A DNA stretch of 57,500 nt from Paenisporosarcina antarctica (GCF_004367585.1 NZ_CP038015.1:3835001-3892500); one strand, 5' to 3'; shown: positions 12,913-24,200, numbered from the stretch's first letter. Made by a program: numbers and translations. Notes: generated by a model not told the origin, from the sequence alone.

Positions 12913-12941
12913 TTGACTTGAAAAAAACATTACTTTGTAAT
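12913..12941 (+). promoter_or_regulatory. Sigma-A promoter of tatD
   Basis: TTGACT, 17-bp spacer, TGTAAT, each one base from consensus, about 75 bp before the tatD ATG. Confidence 0.5.
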
Positions 12942-13014
12942 CAATTTGAAATGTAAGTGAGATGTAAGTAATAGTAAAAAGAATTAAAATAAAGATTATG
13001 TGAGGCGAATATTC

Positions 13015-13785
13015 ATGTTTATAGATACACATGTCCATTTAAATGCAGATCAATATGATGAAGACCTACAAGAAGTAATTAATCGAGCGCTTGAAGCAAA
13101 AGTAAATCACATGGTGGTTATCGGATTTGATCGTAAAACGATTAACCGAGCGATTTACTTGGCTGAAAAATATGATTTTATATATGCAGTAGTAGGATGG
13201 CATCCAGTTGATGCTATTGATTGTACAAATGAAGATTTACAGTGGATTGAAGAGCTAGCTGCACACCCAAAAGTTGTGGCAATCGGTGAAACTGGACTGG
13301 ATTATCATTGGGATAAATCACCTCATGATGTCCAACAAGAATTATTTAGAAAGCAAATTCGTTTAGCGCAAAAAGTTAATTTACCTATTGTCATTCACAA
13401 CCGAGATGCTACTGATGATGTTATTCGTATTCTGCAAGAAGAACATGCAGAGAAAACTGGTGGGGTGATGCATTGCTTTGGCGGAAGTGTTGAAACTGCA
13501 AAAATTTGTATAGATTTAAATTTCATGATTTCACTCGGAGGTCCTGTGACATTTAAAAATGCAAAAAAACCAAAAGAAGTAGCTACCGAAATTCCATTAG
13601 AGTATTTAATGATTGAGACAGACGCACCGTATTTAGCACCACATCCACACCGAGGAAAACGTAATGAACCTGCCCTTGTTACCTTAGTAGCGGAAGAAAT
13701 TGCTCGTTTGAAGAATATTACTATTGAAGATGTTGCAAAAGCAACCACTGAAAATGCTGTAAAATTTTATAAACTCCCATTATAA
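13015..13785 (+). CDS. TatD family metal-dependent DNase (YabD)
   Basis: A 256-residue TIM-barrel hydrolase. It shows metal ligands in FIDTHVHLN (H6, H8), the bridging Glu in AIGETGLDYHW, His in IVIHNRDA, MHCFGG and the final Asp in MIETDAPYLAPHPHRGKRNEP. TatD proteins are 3'-5' exonucleases or DNases linked to repair, but the physiological role in Bacillales is unsettled. ATG 13015 follows GAGGCG by 7 nt; GTG 13000 is in frame but has no ribosome site. Confidence 0.92.
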   Translation: MFIDTHVHLNADQYDEDLQEVINRALEAKVNHMVVIGFDRKTINRAIYLAEKYDFIYAVVGWHPVDAIDCTNEDLQWIEELAAHPKVVAIGETGLDYHWDKSPHDVQQELFRKQIRLAQKVNLPIVIHNRDATDDVIRILQEEHAEKTGGVMHCFGGSVETAKICIDLNFMISLGGPVTFKNAKKPKEVATEIPLEYLMIETDAPYLAPHPHRGKRNEPALVTLVAEEIARLKNITIEDVAKATTENAVKFYKLPL

Positions 13786-13859
13786 AGTAATAGTATAAAT
13801 TCAATAATTAGAAATTATAAGTTTGGCATCATCAGAATAGTTCGACTAATTTTAAGTGA

Positions 13860-13888
13860 TTGACAGACATTTTTCAAGTCTATATAAT
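13860..13888 (+). promoter_or_regulatory. Consensus sigma-A promoter of yabE
   Basis: A perfect TTGACA, 17-bp spacer and a perfect TATAAT. The predicted start near 13895 leaves only a few bases before AAGGAGGTG at 13901, so the leader is very short. Confidence 0.75.
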
Positions 13889-13915
13889 CACACAAGTAAT
13901 AAGGAGGTGTTTTTC

Positions 13916-15307
13916 ATGTCAAATAATTCCATGAAAAACCTGTTTACCAAACCATTGAGGAATAAAAAAATTGGATTAGCTTTAGTTGTCGTTATCTTTT
14001 TCGTATCGGTTATATCAACCGTTCTATTTATAGGAACGAAAAGCACTGTCGCCTTGACTGTAAATGGCAAACAACAAGAAATTCAAACACGTGCAGATAC
14101 AGTTGGAGACTTGTTGAGCGAACAAAACATTCAAGTGTCCGAAGCAGATTTAGTGTCACCCTCAGTGAACACGACGATAGAAGATGGACTTTCGGTCGAG
14201 TGGAAACAGGCAAAAAAAATATCGATTACACTTAATGGTGATAATCAAGAAATATACACAAATGCAGAAACAGTTGGAGACTTGTTGAGTGAACAAAACA
14301 TACAAGTTTATGAGGCTGATAGAGTATCACCTTCATTGAATACGTCTATAGAAGATGGACTTTCAGTAGAGTGGGAGCAAGCGAAAGAAATTACGATTAC
14401 AGTTGATGGGGAAAAACAAACCATCAAAACAACAGATGATCAAGTAAGTGAAGTTTTAGCTAAAGCAAAGATAAAAGTTTCTGAGCATGATAAAGTATTA
14501 CCTGGTTTAGATGACAAGATAGGCTCTGATGCAAAGATTACGCTTGAAAAAGCATTTCACGTAACACTCGTAAATGGTGTTGATAAGAAAAAAGTATGGT
14601 CCACTTCAACTACTGTCGCTGACTTTTTAAAACAACAAGAGATTCATATAAATGAATTTGATCGTGTCGAACAAAGAATGGATAAACTTGTGAATCCAAA
14701 CGATGTTATACAAGTCGTTCGTGTAGAAAAGGTCACCGATGTAGTGGAAGCAGCAACAGATTTTGCTGTGGAAACCCGTAAAGATAAGAACTTGTTAAAA
14801 GGCAAAGAAAAAGTTGTACAAGAAGGTAAAAAAGGTTTAACTAAACAAACGTTTGAAATAATTTCTGAAAATGGCAAACAAGTTTCACGTATCTTAAAAA
14901 ACGAAGAAGTAGTAAAAGACTCTTCCAAGAAAGTTGTAGCTGTTGGAACGAAAGTTGTAACGGCGAGTGTTTCTCGAGGAACAACTTCTCGGGCATCTAA
15001 TACTTCACCATCTGGAGGAAAAGAATTCTACGTGTCATCAACGGCATATACAGCTTTTTGTACTGGGTGTTCAGGAATTACTGCTACAGGTATCGACCTT
15101 CGTTCAAACCCTGGATTAAAGGTAATTGCGGTTGATCCAAATGTTATTCCTCTTGGTTCTAAAGTTTGGGTAGAAGGCTACGGATATGCGATTGCCGGAG
15201 ATACTGGTGGAGCTATTAAAGGAATGAAGATTGACTTGTTTATGGCAGACAAAAATCAAGCGCTTGGATATGGTCGTAAACAAATTAAAATTAAAGTGAT
15301 TAACTAA
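13916..15307 (+). CDS. yabE: YabE-like cell-wall protein: DUF348 repeats, G5 and 3D domain (putative lytic transglycosylase)
   Basis: A 463-residue exported protein related to YabE and actinobacterial resuscitation-promoting factors. A membrane/signal segment lies at about 20-42. Four DUF348-type repeats follow (about 43-275); the first two are near-identical 57-residue copies. Then come a G5-like segment (about 275-350) and a C-terminal 3D domain (about 370-463) with the conserved aspartates in VIAVDP, IAGDTGG and KIDLF, the MltA-like catalytic fold. It probably acts on peptidoglycan at the cell surface. ATG 13916 has a perfect AAGGAGGTG; a longer frame from 13856 would start upstream of the promoter -10. 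Confidence 0.88.
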   Translation: MSNNSMKNLFTKPLRNKKIGLALVVVIFFVSVISTVLFIGTKSTVALTVNGKQQEIQTRADTVGDLLSEQNIQVSEADLVSPSVNTTIEDGLSVEWKQAKKISITLNGDNQEIYTNAETVGDLLSEQNIQVYEADRVSPSLNTSIEDGLSVEWEQAKEITITVDGEKQTIKTTDDQVSEVLAKAKIKVSEHDKVLPGLDDKIGSDAKITLEKAFHVTLVNGVDKKKVWSTSTTVADFLKQQEIHINEFDRVEQRMDKLVNPNDVIQVVRVEKVTDVVEAATDFAVETRKDKNLLKGKEKVVQEGKKGLTKQTFEIISENGKQVSRILKNEEVVKDSSKKVVAVGTKVVTASVSRGTTSRASNTSPSGGKEFYVSSTAYTAFCTGCSGITATGIDLRSNPGLKVIAVDPNVIPLGSKVWVEGYGYAIAGDTGGAIKGMKIDLFMADKNQALGYGRKQIKIKVIN

Positions 15308-15315
15308 TTTACACT

Positions 15316-15347
15316 AAGCTTTCCTGAACGACTAGGGAAAGCTTTTT
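15316..15347 (+). terminator. yabE terminator
   Basis: AAGCTTTCC pairs with GGAAAGCTT, followed by TTTTT. Confidence 0.8.
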
Positions 15348-15496
15348 GTCGTTACATAAGATTCAAGAAAAAATTTTGCAATATCAAAGTTGTTGTAAAT
15401 CGTTGAGCTTGAGTGGGCTTCTCCGCTTTTCGGTATACATATTGACGTGGCGCAAGTAAAATGGTCACAGTACCATATGAAATGAGGCATTGAATC

Positions 15497-16949
<1,453 letters not shown>

Positions 16950-17000
16950 CAAAATCAGTACAATTCAGATAAAATTTGTAGGTTAATTATAATAAATTGA

Positions 17001-17030
17001 TTGACAAGTACTTTTGTTCATTGTTAAAAT
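17001..17030 (+). promoter_or_regulatory. Upstream veg promoter
   Basis: A perfect TTGACA, 18-bp spacer, TAAAAT, in a very AT-rich context. Confidence 0.5.
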
Positions 17031-17040
17031 AAAATATTGG

Positions 17041-17069
17041 TTGACAAATATTTGTTTATATAGTACACT
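17041..17069 (+). promoter_or_regulatory. Downstream veg promoter
   Basis: A perfect TTGACA, 17-bp spacer, TACACT, in tandem with the promoter 40 bp upstream. Strong tandem promoters are a known trait of veg in B. subtilis. Confidence 0.6.
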
Positions 17070-17095
17070 TATAATTAAGTGGGGTGTAAGCGAAA

Positions 17096-17359
17096 ATGCC
17101 AAAAACTTTAGCAGATATTAAAAAGTCTTTAGATTGTCATTTAGGTAAACGTTTGCAATTGAAAGCAAACGGTGGTCGTAAGAAAACGATTGAACGAGCT
17201 GGGATTTTACGTGAAACGTATCATGCTGTGTTCGTAGTAGATCTTGATCAGGACGAGAACGCTTTTGAGCGTGTGTCTTACAGCTACACAGATATATTAA
17301 CTGAAGCAGTAGAAATTACAATTGTTGACGGAATGCAAGAACTTGTAGTCGTCAAATAA
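17096..17359 (+). CDS. veg: Veg protein
   Basis: A small, highly expressed protein of 87 residues ([20 protein letters not shown] at the start, with a basic patch [13 protein letters not shown]). It is conserved in Bacillales; in B. subtilis it stimulates biofilm formation by acting on SinR, through an unknown mechanism. The SH3-like fold is inferred from the family. GGGGTG precedes the ATG by 9 nt. It has its own tandem promoters and terminator. Confidence 0.94.
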   Translation: MPKTLADIKKSLDCHLGKRLQLKANGGRKKTIERAGILRETYHAVFVVDLDQDENAFERVSYSYTDILTEAVEITIVDGMQELVVVK

Positions 17360-17387
17360 TATTTTGCACTTATGTACTTATTTTAAT

Positions 17388-17427
17388 AAAGCACTCACGG
17401 ATTTTATTTTCCGTGAGTGCTTTTTTG
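17388..17427 (+). terminator. veg terminator
   Basis: A 13-bp perfect stem AAAGCACTCACGG / CCGTGAGTGCTTT with a T-run. Its 3' arm also carries the -35 of the sspF promoter. Confidence 0.9.
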
Positions 17428-17443
17428 TTTTTAGTACATACTA
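17414..17443 (+). promoter_or_regulatory. Sigma-G-type promoter of sspF
   Basis: TGAGTG (-35), 17-bp spacer, CATACTA (-10, exact sigma-G consensus), about 30 bp before the sspF ribosome site. The -35 lies within the veg terminator stem. Confidence 0.6.
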
Positions 17444-17474
17444 TTTTTGTTGGTCCTTAAGAGGAGGAAAAAAC

Positions 17475-17663
17475 ATGTCACGTAAACGTGTAATGTCAGA
17501 TCGTCTAAAAGAGGAAATTGCGAAAGAACTTGGATTTTACGAAGTCGTTGAGCGTGACGGTTGGGGAGCCATTAAATCTCGTGATGCAGGTAATATGGTT
17601 AAGCGGGCAGTTGAGATGGCACAAACCGGATTAATGAATGGACAAAATCACTACAAGAAGTAG
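17475..17663 (+). CDS. sspF: Small acid-soluble spore protein, SspF type
   Basis: A 62-residue protein of the minor alpha/beta-type SASP family (SspF), found in the spore core and related to the DNA-coating SASPs. It shows [17 protein letters not shown] and [22 protein letters not shown], the two conserved helices. ATG 17475 is preceded by GAGGAGG. A longer reading from 17364 would run through the veg terminator and is not credible. Forespore expression is expected from the sigma-G promoter. Confidence 0.94.
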   Translation: MSRKRVMSDRLKEEIAKELGFYEVVERDGWGAIKSRDAGNMVKRAVEMAQTGLMNGQNHYKK

Positions 17664-17718
17664 CGAAATTCTTGAACGACGAGTAATCGCAGGAGCACAT
17701 TCTTTTATTTTTGCATAG
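17664..17718 (+). repeat. Dispersed GCAGGAGCA element, copy 1
   Basis: GCGAAATTCTTGAACGACGA is followed by GTAATCGCAGGAGCA and a T-rich end. It matches the reverse complement of 50008-50072 over most of its length, and its core matches copies at about 27633 and 34085. Confidence 0.65.
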
Positions 17719-17746
17719 TAACTGCGTAAATTCTTATAAGGCTGAC

Positions 17747-17772
17747 AAGGCGGAGAAATCCGCCTTTTTTTC
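17747..17772 (+). terminator. sspF terminator
   Basis: AAGGCGGA pairs with TCCGCCTT across a GAAA loop, then seven T. Confidence 0.88.
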
Positions 17773-17982
17773 AAAAGTATTATTTGTAAAAAATCAATTT
17801 CATGACATATTCTTTTCTAAGTCCTTCAAGCTAAGATAGTGGGAATTGCAAATAACATCAGTAAAACACAGTGTTTAGACAATGGTATAACTTGGCCTAT
17901 TGCACTTTTCAAATGTTCTTTCCTTCATCAACAGCTGTGGTAAAATAGGTAACAGCTATAAACTGATAAAGGAGGTGATCTA

Positions 17983-18849
17983 ATGCTTTATGTGAAGGCA
18001 CCCGCAAAAATCAATCTGATATTGGATGTGTTACATAAACGTCCAGATGGTTACCATGAAGTGGAAATGATTATGACGACGGTTGATTTAGCAGATCGTA
18101 TTGGATTAGAACCACGCACTGATGGTCAAATTCGCATTATTTCAGCAGATCGCTATGTGCCAGACGACCACAGAAACCTAGCCTATCAAGCAGCCAAGTT
18201 ATTAAAAGATACATATAGAATTAAACAAGGCGTGTCCATTACATTAGAGAAAAAGATTCCTGTTGCCGCTGGACTTGCTGGTGGAAGTAGTGATGCAGCC
18301 GCCACTTTGCGGGGGTTAAATGATTTGTGGAATTTAAAGTTAACGTCGGATCAATTAGCAGAGCATGGTGCTAAGATCGGCTCAGATGTGTCATTTTGTG
18401 TCTATGGAGGAACTGCTCTTGCCACTGGTAGAGGAGAAATAATTCAAGAATTACCTGCCCCACCAAACTGTTGGATTATTTTAGCGAAACCTTCGATTGG
18501 AGTTTCGACGGCTGATGTATATGGTAGCTTAAAGATAAATGAAGTCATTCATCAGAATTCTAAAGATATGATTCGGGCCATTTACGAGAAAGATTATGAA
18601 TTAATGTGTGAGTCTATTGGGAATGCTTTAGAGGCTGTGACATTGAAGTTGCATCCGGAAGTATCGATGATTAAAGAGCAAATGATGAAATTTGGAGCGG
18701 ATGCGGTATTAATGAGTGGAAGTGGTCCAACCGTATTTGGACTAGTCCAACACGAGTCTAGAGTGAACCGAATCTATAATGGCTTACGCGGATTTTGTGA
18801 CGAGGTGTATGCAGTAAGATTGTTGGGAGATCGGGATTCACTTGCCTAA
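17983..18849 (+). CDS. ispE: 4-diphosphocytidyl-2-C-methyl-D-erythritol kinase
   Basis: A GHMP kinase of 288 residues for the fourth step of the non-mevalonate isoprenoid pathway. It shows the substrate end [15 protein letters not shown] and the ATP loop [20 protein letters not shown] (about 93-112); the third motif is [12 protein letters not shown] near 245. The start has a full AAAGGAGGTGAT ribosome site. It sits upstream of purR as in B. subtilis. Confidence 0.95.
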   Translation: MLYVKAPAKINLILDVLHKRPDGYHEVEMIMTTVDLADRIGLEPRTDGQIRIISADRYVPDDHRNLAYQAAKLLKDTYRIKQGVSITLEKKIPVAAGLAGGSSDAAATLRGLNDLWNLKLTSDQLAEHGAKIGSDVSFCVYGGTALATGRGEIIQELPAPPNCWIILAKPSIGVSTADVYGSLKINEVIHQNSKDMIRAIYEKDYELMCESIGNALEAVTLKLHPEVSMIKEQMMKFGADAVLMSGSGPTVFGLVQHESRVNRIYNGLRGFCDEVYAVRLLGDRDSLA

Positions 18850-18871
18850 AACCGTATATTTGTTTAAACTT

Positions 18872-18888
18872 ACGAATAAATCATTCGT
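18872..18888 (+). promoter_or_regulatory. Inverted repeat upstream of purR, possible operator
   Basis: ACGAAT and ATTCGT separated by 5 bases, 18 bp before the purR start. The CGAA core resembles half a PurBox, but the spacing is shorter than in known PurR sites, so autoregulation is only a guess. Confidence 0.35.
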
Positions 18889-18905
18889 GTTTAGGAGTGT
18901 GACCC

Positions 18906-19736
18906 ATGAAATGGAAACGCAGTGAGCGTCTTGTTGATATGACGCATTATTTGTTAAACCATCCACAAAAGTTAATTTCATTAACGTTGTTTGCAGATAT
19001 GTACCAATCTGCAAAATCCTCAATAAGTGAAGATTTAACCATTGTAAAAGAAACGTTTGAAGAAAAAGGAATCGGTTTATTAGTAACTGTTCCTGGTGCA
19101 GCGGGCGGGGTTAAATATATGCCAAGAATGAATGATGAAGCCGTTCGTGAAGTGATTCAAGACTTTATTGAAGAGCTCTCTCACTCAGACCGTTTGCTAC
19201 CGGGTGGTTATTTATATATGACAGATCTACTTGGCAACCCTGAAATGATGAACCGTGTAGGGAAAGTTTTTGCATCAGCGTTTGCGAAACAACCGATTGA
19301 TGTCATCATGACGGTGGCGACAAAAGGTATTCCGATTGCGCATGCAATTGCACGTCACTTAAATGTGCCAGTCGTAGTCGTTAGACGCGATAGCAAAGTT
19401 ACAGAAGGATCTACTGTTAGCATTAATTATGTGTCCGGATCATCACGTCGTATTCAAACGATGGTATTGTCTAAACGCAGTATGAAGAGTGGTCAACGAG
19501 TACTTATTACAGATGACTTTATGAAAGTCGGAGGCACGATGAATGGCATGAAAAATTTACTTGAAGAATTTAATTGTCAATTAGCGGGTGTAGCTGTGTT
19601 AGTTGAAACTGAACATCCTGGTGAACAATTAATTGAAAATTATTTGTCCCTTGTTAAGTTGAAGGAAGTAAATGAAAAAAATCGCACGATTGCATTAACT
19701 GAAGGTAATTATTTTTCGAAAGGTGGAAAAGAGTAA
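18906..19736 (+). CDS. purR: Purine operon repressor PurR
   Basis: A 276-residue repressor with an N-terminal winged helix (about 1-72) and a phosphoribosyltransferase-fold domain that binds PRPP or ppGpp instead of catalysing. The PRPP loop is [14 protein letters not shown] at about 200-213. The sequence opens [20 protein letters not shown], typical of Bacillales PurR. GGAGTG precedes the ATG. Its stop overlaps the ridA start as TAATG. It controls purine synthesis and transport genes elsewhere on the chromosome. Confidence 0.96.
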   Translation: MKWKRSERLVDMTHYLLNHPQKLISLTLFADMYQSAKSSISEDLTIVKETFEEKGIGLLVTVPGAAGGVKYMPRMNDEAVREVIQDFIEELSHSDRLLPGGYLYMTDLLGNPEMMNRVGKVFASAFAKQPIDVIMTVATKGIPIAHAIARHLNVPVVVVRRDSKVTEGSTVSINYVSGSSRRIQTMVLSKRSMKSGQRVLITDDFMKVGGTMNGMKNLLEEFNCQLAGVAVLVETEHPGEQLIENYLSLVKLKEVNEKNRTIALTEGNYFSKGGKE

Positions 19737-20110
19737 TGAAAGCAGTATCAACAACGAAAGCCGCAGCGGCAATTGGTCCATATGTTCAAGGTATGATTGT
19801 AAACGGCATGTTTTATAGTTCAGGTCAAATTCCGTTAACAGCTGAAGGAAACATGGTGGAAGGTTCAATTACAGAACAAACACACCAAGTATTTGCGAAC
19901 TTAAAAGCTGTATTAGAAGAGGCGGGATCTTCACTTCAACAAGTTGTGAAGACAACAGTATTTATTAAAAATATGAATGACTTTGCTGTATTCAATGAAA
20001 TTTATGGTCAACATTTTGGTGAACATAAACCAGCACGATCGACGGTAGAAGTCGCGCGATTACCTAAAGATGCGCAAGTTGAAATAGAAGTCATAGCGAT
20101 TGTAGGATAA
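19736..20110 (+). CDS. ridA: RidA family enamine/imine deaminase (YabJ)
   Basis: A 124-residue YjgF/YER057c/UK114 protein. It hydrolyses reactive 2-aminoacrylate-type intermediates made by PLP enzymes; in B. subtilis it is also linked to PurR function. It shows [23 protein letters not shown] at the start and the conserved Arg in [11 protein letters not shown] (about 102-112). It is co-translated with purR. Confidence 0.94.
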   Translation: MKAVSTTKAAAAIGPYVQGMIVNGMFYSSGQIPLTAEGNMVEGSITEQTHQVFANLKAVLEEAGSSLQQVVKTTVFIKNMNDFAVFNEIYGQHFGEHKPARSTVEVARLPKDAQVEIEVIAIVG

Positions 20111-20119
20111 ATAGTAATG

Positions 20120-20156
20120 AAAGAAACCATCGAGACCACTTGATGGTTTCTTTTTA
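20120..20156 (+). terminator. purR-ridA terminator
   Basis: AAAGAAACCATC pairs with GATGGTTTCTTT, then T residues. Confidence 0.88.
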
Positions 20157-20325
20157 TGCCTGTGTTTTTATTATTTTGTATGACTAAAGTTCCGAGGAGT
20201 ATGGGCAACAAACTGCACTTCTCTATTTCCTTCAGTCAATCTTGCGTTCGCTCAACCGAAACTTTCACGGGCACAGTTCATTGATTTTGGTTTACTAGAG
20301 AATAGACACTTACTACATAGAAAAC

Positions 20326-20368
20326 AAGCTGCCGAAGATGCAATTTCGGCAGCTTCTTACTTTTTTTA
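20326..20368 (+). terminator. Orphan terminator
   Basis: AAGCTGCCGAA pairs with TTCGGCAGCTT across an 8-nt loop; a T-run follows after a short TCTTAC. No gene lies between it and the ridA terminator 170 bp upstream, so it may end a small RNA or be the scar of a lost gene. Confidence 0.75.
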
Positions 20369-20455
20369 GTATTCTATTCCTTACAAAGCAGGTTTCTACC
20401 CACTGTGACGTGCCTCGAATGTAATTATAAAAGGTGACATTGAAAATATAGACTC

Positions 20456-20485
20456 TCACGTTGTGAAAATCGCACATCACGTTGT
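20456..20485. repeat. Direct repeat TCACGTTGT x2, 21 bp apart
   Basis: TCACGTTGT at 20456-20464 and 20477-20485, followed in both by A-rich sequence. Two-turn spacing would place both on one DNA face, as for paired regulator sites. Confidence 0.5.
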
Positions 20486-20693
20486 AATAGTGATACTTTG
20501 GAAGTTTGTAGACGATTATAATTTGAAATTAATTTTCTGTGAATGCTTATATCATTGAAATATAAATAGAGTTAGTTGGATTTAAGTTCAAAACAGTAAT
20601 AAATAACGGAAGTCTAGTAGACAAAAAAAGTGCTGTGCGTCATTTTTTCTTATTTTTACTATTTAAAATTATTAATAAATTCCAAAAAAAAGG

Positions 20694-20718
20694 AGGAGAA
20701 ATACTAAAAATGTAGAAT
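20694..20718 (+). promoter_or_regulatory. Sigma-H-type promoter of spoVG
   Basis: AGGAGAA, 11-bp spacer, GTAGAAT. This matches the B. subtilis spoVG layout AGGATTT-N11-GTGGAAT in spacing and core. The AGGAGG plus ATG inside it would encode only Met-stop, so it is not a gene start. Confidence 0.55.
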
Positions 20719-20767
20719 ATAGTTGTCAGAGTCTGTAAGACATCTAAGAAGAAAGGTGGTGAGAGGA

Positions 20768-21058
20768 ATGGAAGTAACTGATGTTAGATTACGTCGAGTA
20801 CAAACCGATGGACGTATGCGTGCTATAGCTTCCATTACACTAGACAGCGAGTTTGTCGTGCATGACATTCGTGTTATTGATGGAAATGCAGGACTATTTG
20901 TGGCCATGCCTAGTAAGCGAACACCTGATGGAGAATTTCGTGATATAGCCCATCCGATTAATTCGGGAACACGCACGAAGCTCCAAGAAGCTGTATTACT
21001 CGCCTATCATGAGTCGAGTGAAGAAGATATGATTACTTATGAAGAAGCGAGTGTTTAA
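20768..21058 (+). CDS. spoVG: SpoVG regulator
   Basis: A 96-residue protein conserved in Firmicutes. It is a nucleic-acid-binding regulator in several genera and in B. subtilis it affects septation and cortex formation. It shows [38 protein letters not shown] and the C-terminal helix. The start at 20768 matches the family; a 15-codon longer frame runs back through the ribosome site region AAGGTGGTGAGAGG. It is preceded by a sigma-H-type promoter and followed by a terminator. Confidence 0.96.
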   Translation: MEVTDVRLRRVQTDGRMRAIASITLDSEFVVHDIRVIDGNAGLFVAMPSKRTPDGEFRDIAHPINSGTRTKLQEAVLLAYHESSEEDMITYEEASV

Positions 21059-21071
21059 TATGAAAACTGTG

Positions 21072-21114
21072 GAAGCTTGTCATGTTACATGATGGGTTTC
21101 TTTTTTTTTTTTTT
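21072..21114 (+). terminator. spoVG terminator
   Basis: GAAGCTTGTCATG pairs, with several G-U pairs, with CATGATGGGTTTC across a TTA loop, followed by a run of 14 T. Confidence 0.75.
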
Positions 21115-21128
21115 GAAAAACACATTGG

Positions 21129-21151
21129 CACTCGCCAATCCGACACGAGTG
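21129..21151. promoter_or_regulatory. Inverted repeat before the RND gene
   Basis: CACTCG and CGAGTG separated by 11 bases, 52 bp before the RND start and overlapping a poor promoter (TTGGCA upstream, TATAAA downstream). Possibly an operator for a local repressor; no adjacent regulator gene is present. Confidence 0.35.
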
Positions 21152-21202
21152 TTGTATAAATTAAGATAGAAACATATCTTACTAAAAAAGAGGGTGTATT
21201 GA

Positions 21203-24200
21203 GTGAATTTTTTAACGAAATTTAGTTTGAAGAATGCAACAGCAGTATTCATTATTTCATTCTTACTCATTGTGCTTGGACTTTATTCCTTTAGTCGATT
21301 AAAAATTGATTTGTTACCAAACATTGAGTTTCCGCAATTATCGGTGCAAGTAGTATATCCAGGAGCGTCACCTGAAGATGTAGACGATCTCGTCATTACT
21401 CCGATTGAAGGACAGTTAAAAGGAATCGAAGGGGCCACTGAAATTCAGAGCGTATCCTATGAAACAATAGGAATCATTAATTTGCAGTTTCCTTTTGATA
21501 CAGATTTAGATCGTGCAGAACAACAGACTGAAACGGCCATTCGTGGACTTGAATTACCAGAAGGCGCGGAAACGGAAATTAGCCGTTTATCATTTGGGTC
21601 GTTTCCCATCTTCAATATTTCTCTTTTTGCCAAAGGCCAAGATAATATAGAAGAACTGTTGAATAAAGAAGTCATCCCTGAGTTAAATAAAATTCCTGGC
21701 ATTAATTCTGTATCGGTGGGTGGTTTAAAAGAAGAGAATTTACAAATTACTGTAAATAATGAAAAAGCAACCGCAGCTGGACTATCTCTAAGCCAAATAA
21801 AACAACAAATTGATCAAAAAATCTTATCATTCCCTGCTGGAACTGTGAATGATAATGATATTAATATACCGGTACGCGTGGAAGAAAAGCTCGAGTCGAT
21901 TGAAAAATTAAAATCACTTAAACTTACATCTTCATTTAATTCACAAGCACCACCGGTTGAACTAAAAGATATTGCAACAATTGAAGAAGTATCTAAACAA
22001 AGTGAAATTACTCGTTATAACCAAGAAAACGCATTGTCGATGGCGGTCACGAAAAAGCAAGATGCCAATACCGTAGAAGTTGCAAACCGCGTAATCAATG
22101 TTTTAAAGAGTTATGATGACCGCTTAGATTACGCAGTTGGTTTCGATTCTGCCGCAGGAATAGAAAAATCAGTGGAAACATTAGTGAAGGAAGGTTTGCT
22201 TGGTGCTCTGTTTGCGTCAATTGCAGTATTAATCTTTTTGCGAAATTTCCGTGCAACGATTATCGCGATTATTTCTATTCCTTTATCATTGTTGATTGCA
22301 GCTATTTTCTTAGCTCAACTCGATATTAGCTTGAACATTATGACGCTCGGTGGGATGGCCGTTGCTGTTGGGCGAGTTGTTGATGATAGTATTGTGGTGA
22401 TTGAAAATATATTCCGACGTTTACGAAAAACAAATGATCCAATGTCAAATGAATTAGTCATATCATCTACAAAAGAAATATTACGTGCAATTACAGCATC
22501 GACCTTAACAACAATTGTGGTATTTTTACCAATTGGTTTTGTAAGTGGGATTACAGGTGAATTCTTCTTGCCGTTTGCATTAACTGTCATTTTCTCGCTA
22601 GCTGCTTCACTAGTGGTTGCGGTAACAATTGTACCGATATTAGCGAGGTTTGCTTTTAAGAAAGTGAAACAAGAAGAAAAAGAAGGTGCGATGCAACGTT
22701 TTTATGAACGTGTCATTTTATGGTCTTTAAATCGCAAAGTAGTCATCTTGGTATTGTCTGTAATTCTTCTTGGGGGCTCGTTTGCGCTTGTTCCTGGGTT
22801 AGGGTTTACCTTTATTCCAGATGAGGAAACAAAACTCGTTCAAGCAAGTGTAGAGCTACCCTCATCTACATCACTAGAACGTACGAACGAAGTATCACTT
22901 GAAGTAGAAAAATTATTTGCTGATATAGAAGATATTAAAGATGTAACAACTGCAGTGGGTTCTCGTGACTTTGCAACAGGAATAAAACTTGAAAATAGAG
23001 CTGGATATATTTTGACATTGAATGAAAATGTAGATGTATCTAATTTTGTGAAGTCGTTATTACAAGATATGGACAATATTGTAGCTGATGTTTCTCCTGA
23101 TGCAACGATTTCGGTATCTGAGCTTTCTACTGGTGGTCCTCCATCAAATAACAATGTTTCCGTCGATTTATTTGCAAGTGACTTAGAAGCATTGTCAAAA
23201 GCCGCTTCGGATGTAGAAGCATATATGAATACTGTTGATTCACTAAAATATGTGTCTAATAATTTTACTGAAAAACAGAAACAAGTGGTTGTGCAAATTG
23301 ATTCAGATAAAGCAGATGACTTTGGCGTGTCTGGTTTTCAGCTACTTGCTACCATTTCTGACCAAACAAAACCTGTTTCTGTTGGCAAGTTAACGCTTGA
23401 TGACATTAATCGTTCCGTTCAATTGTCTTATGACGAAGCGTTAACTAGTATTGATGAAATACGAACACTGACAATTTTTACTGCTAACGGACCTGTTGAA
23501 GTACAAGATATTGCGACAATTGAAGAAATTGATTCCGTTACAACGATTCAAAAACTAGATGGGAAAGTTTTTGCACGTATCCAAGCACAAATTGATGCGG
23601 ACAATATACAAAAAGTATCAGCTGAAGTAAAGGAGGGTGTTATAGCGAACGTAGACTTACCGGATGGGGTAAGTTTAGAAAGTGGTGGGGGTAGTGATGA
23701 TACGGTCGAGATTTTCCAACAACTCGGACTCGCCATTGCTAGTGCAATTGGACTCGTGTACTTAACTATGCTCATTACATTCGGGCAAGCACGTATTCCG
23801 TTCATAATATTGTCATCTCTTATTTTCGTACCGATTGGAGCATTAATCGGTTTAGTAATTGCGCGCGAACCATTATCTGTTAGTGTAATGATTGGATTCT
23901 TAATGTTAATTGGAATTGTAACGACAAATGCCATTGTTTTGGTGGACCGCATTAACCAAAATAGAAATGACAAAGGAATGCTCATTCGAGAATCACTTGT
24001 CGAAGCGGGCAAAACACGATTACGTCCAATCTTAATGACGGCGTTTGCAACGATTGCTGCGCTTATTCCATTGGCCCTAACGACTTCATCAGGAACGTTG
24101 ATTTCAAAAGGATTAGCGGTAACTGTAATTGGTGGTTTAACGTCTTCTACTTTACTAACATTGGTTATCATTCCAGTCATGTACGAAATCTTTTATTCAC

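Larger units (their letters stand above)
17664..17982. other. sspF-ispE intergenic stretch
   Basis: Holds one copy of the dispersed GCAGGAGCA element (about 17664-17718) and the sspF terminator. The rest is AT-rich, with only a weak candidate -10 (TAAAAT at 17941) for ispE. Confidence 0.6.
20111..20767. other. Long ridA-spoVG intergenic stretch
   Basis: A 657-bp stretch without a gene. It holds the ridA terminator, a second strong terminator with no gene before it (20326-20368), two direct repeats TCACGTTGT exactly 21 bp apart (20456 and 20477), a TATAAT at 20517 without a good -35, and the sigma-H-type promoter of spoVG. Confidence 0.65.

Noticed and set aside
20691-20716. AGGAGG plus ATG as a gene start
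   Set aside because: The ATG is followed directly by TAG; the sequence fits a sigma-H promoter of spoVG better.
23548-24180. 210-codon minus-strand frame
   Set aside because: Antisense shadow of the RND transporter gene.
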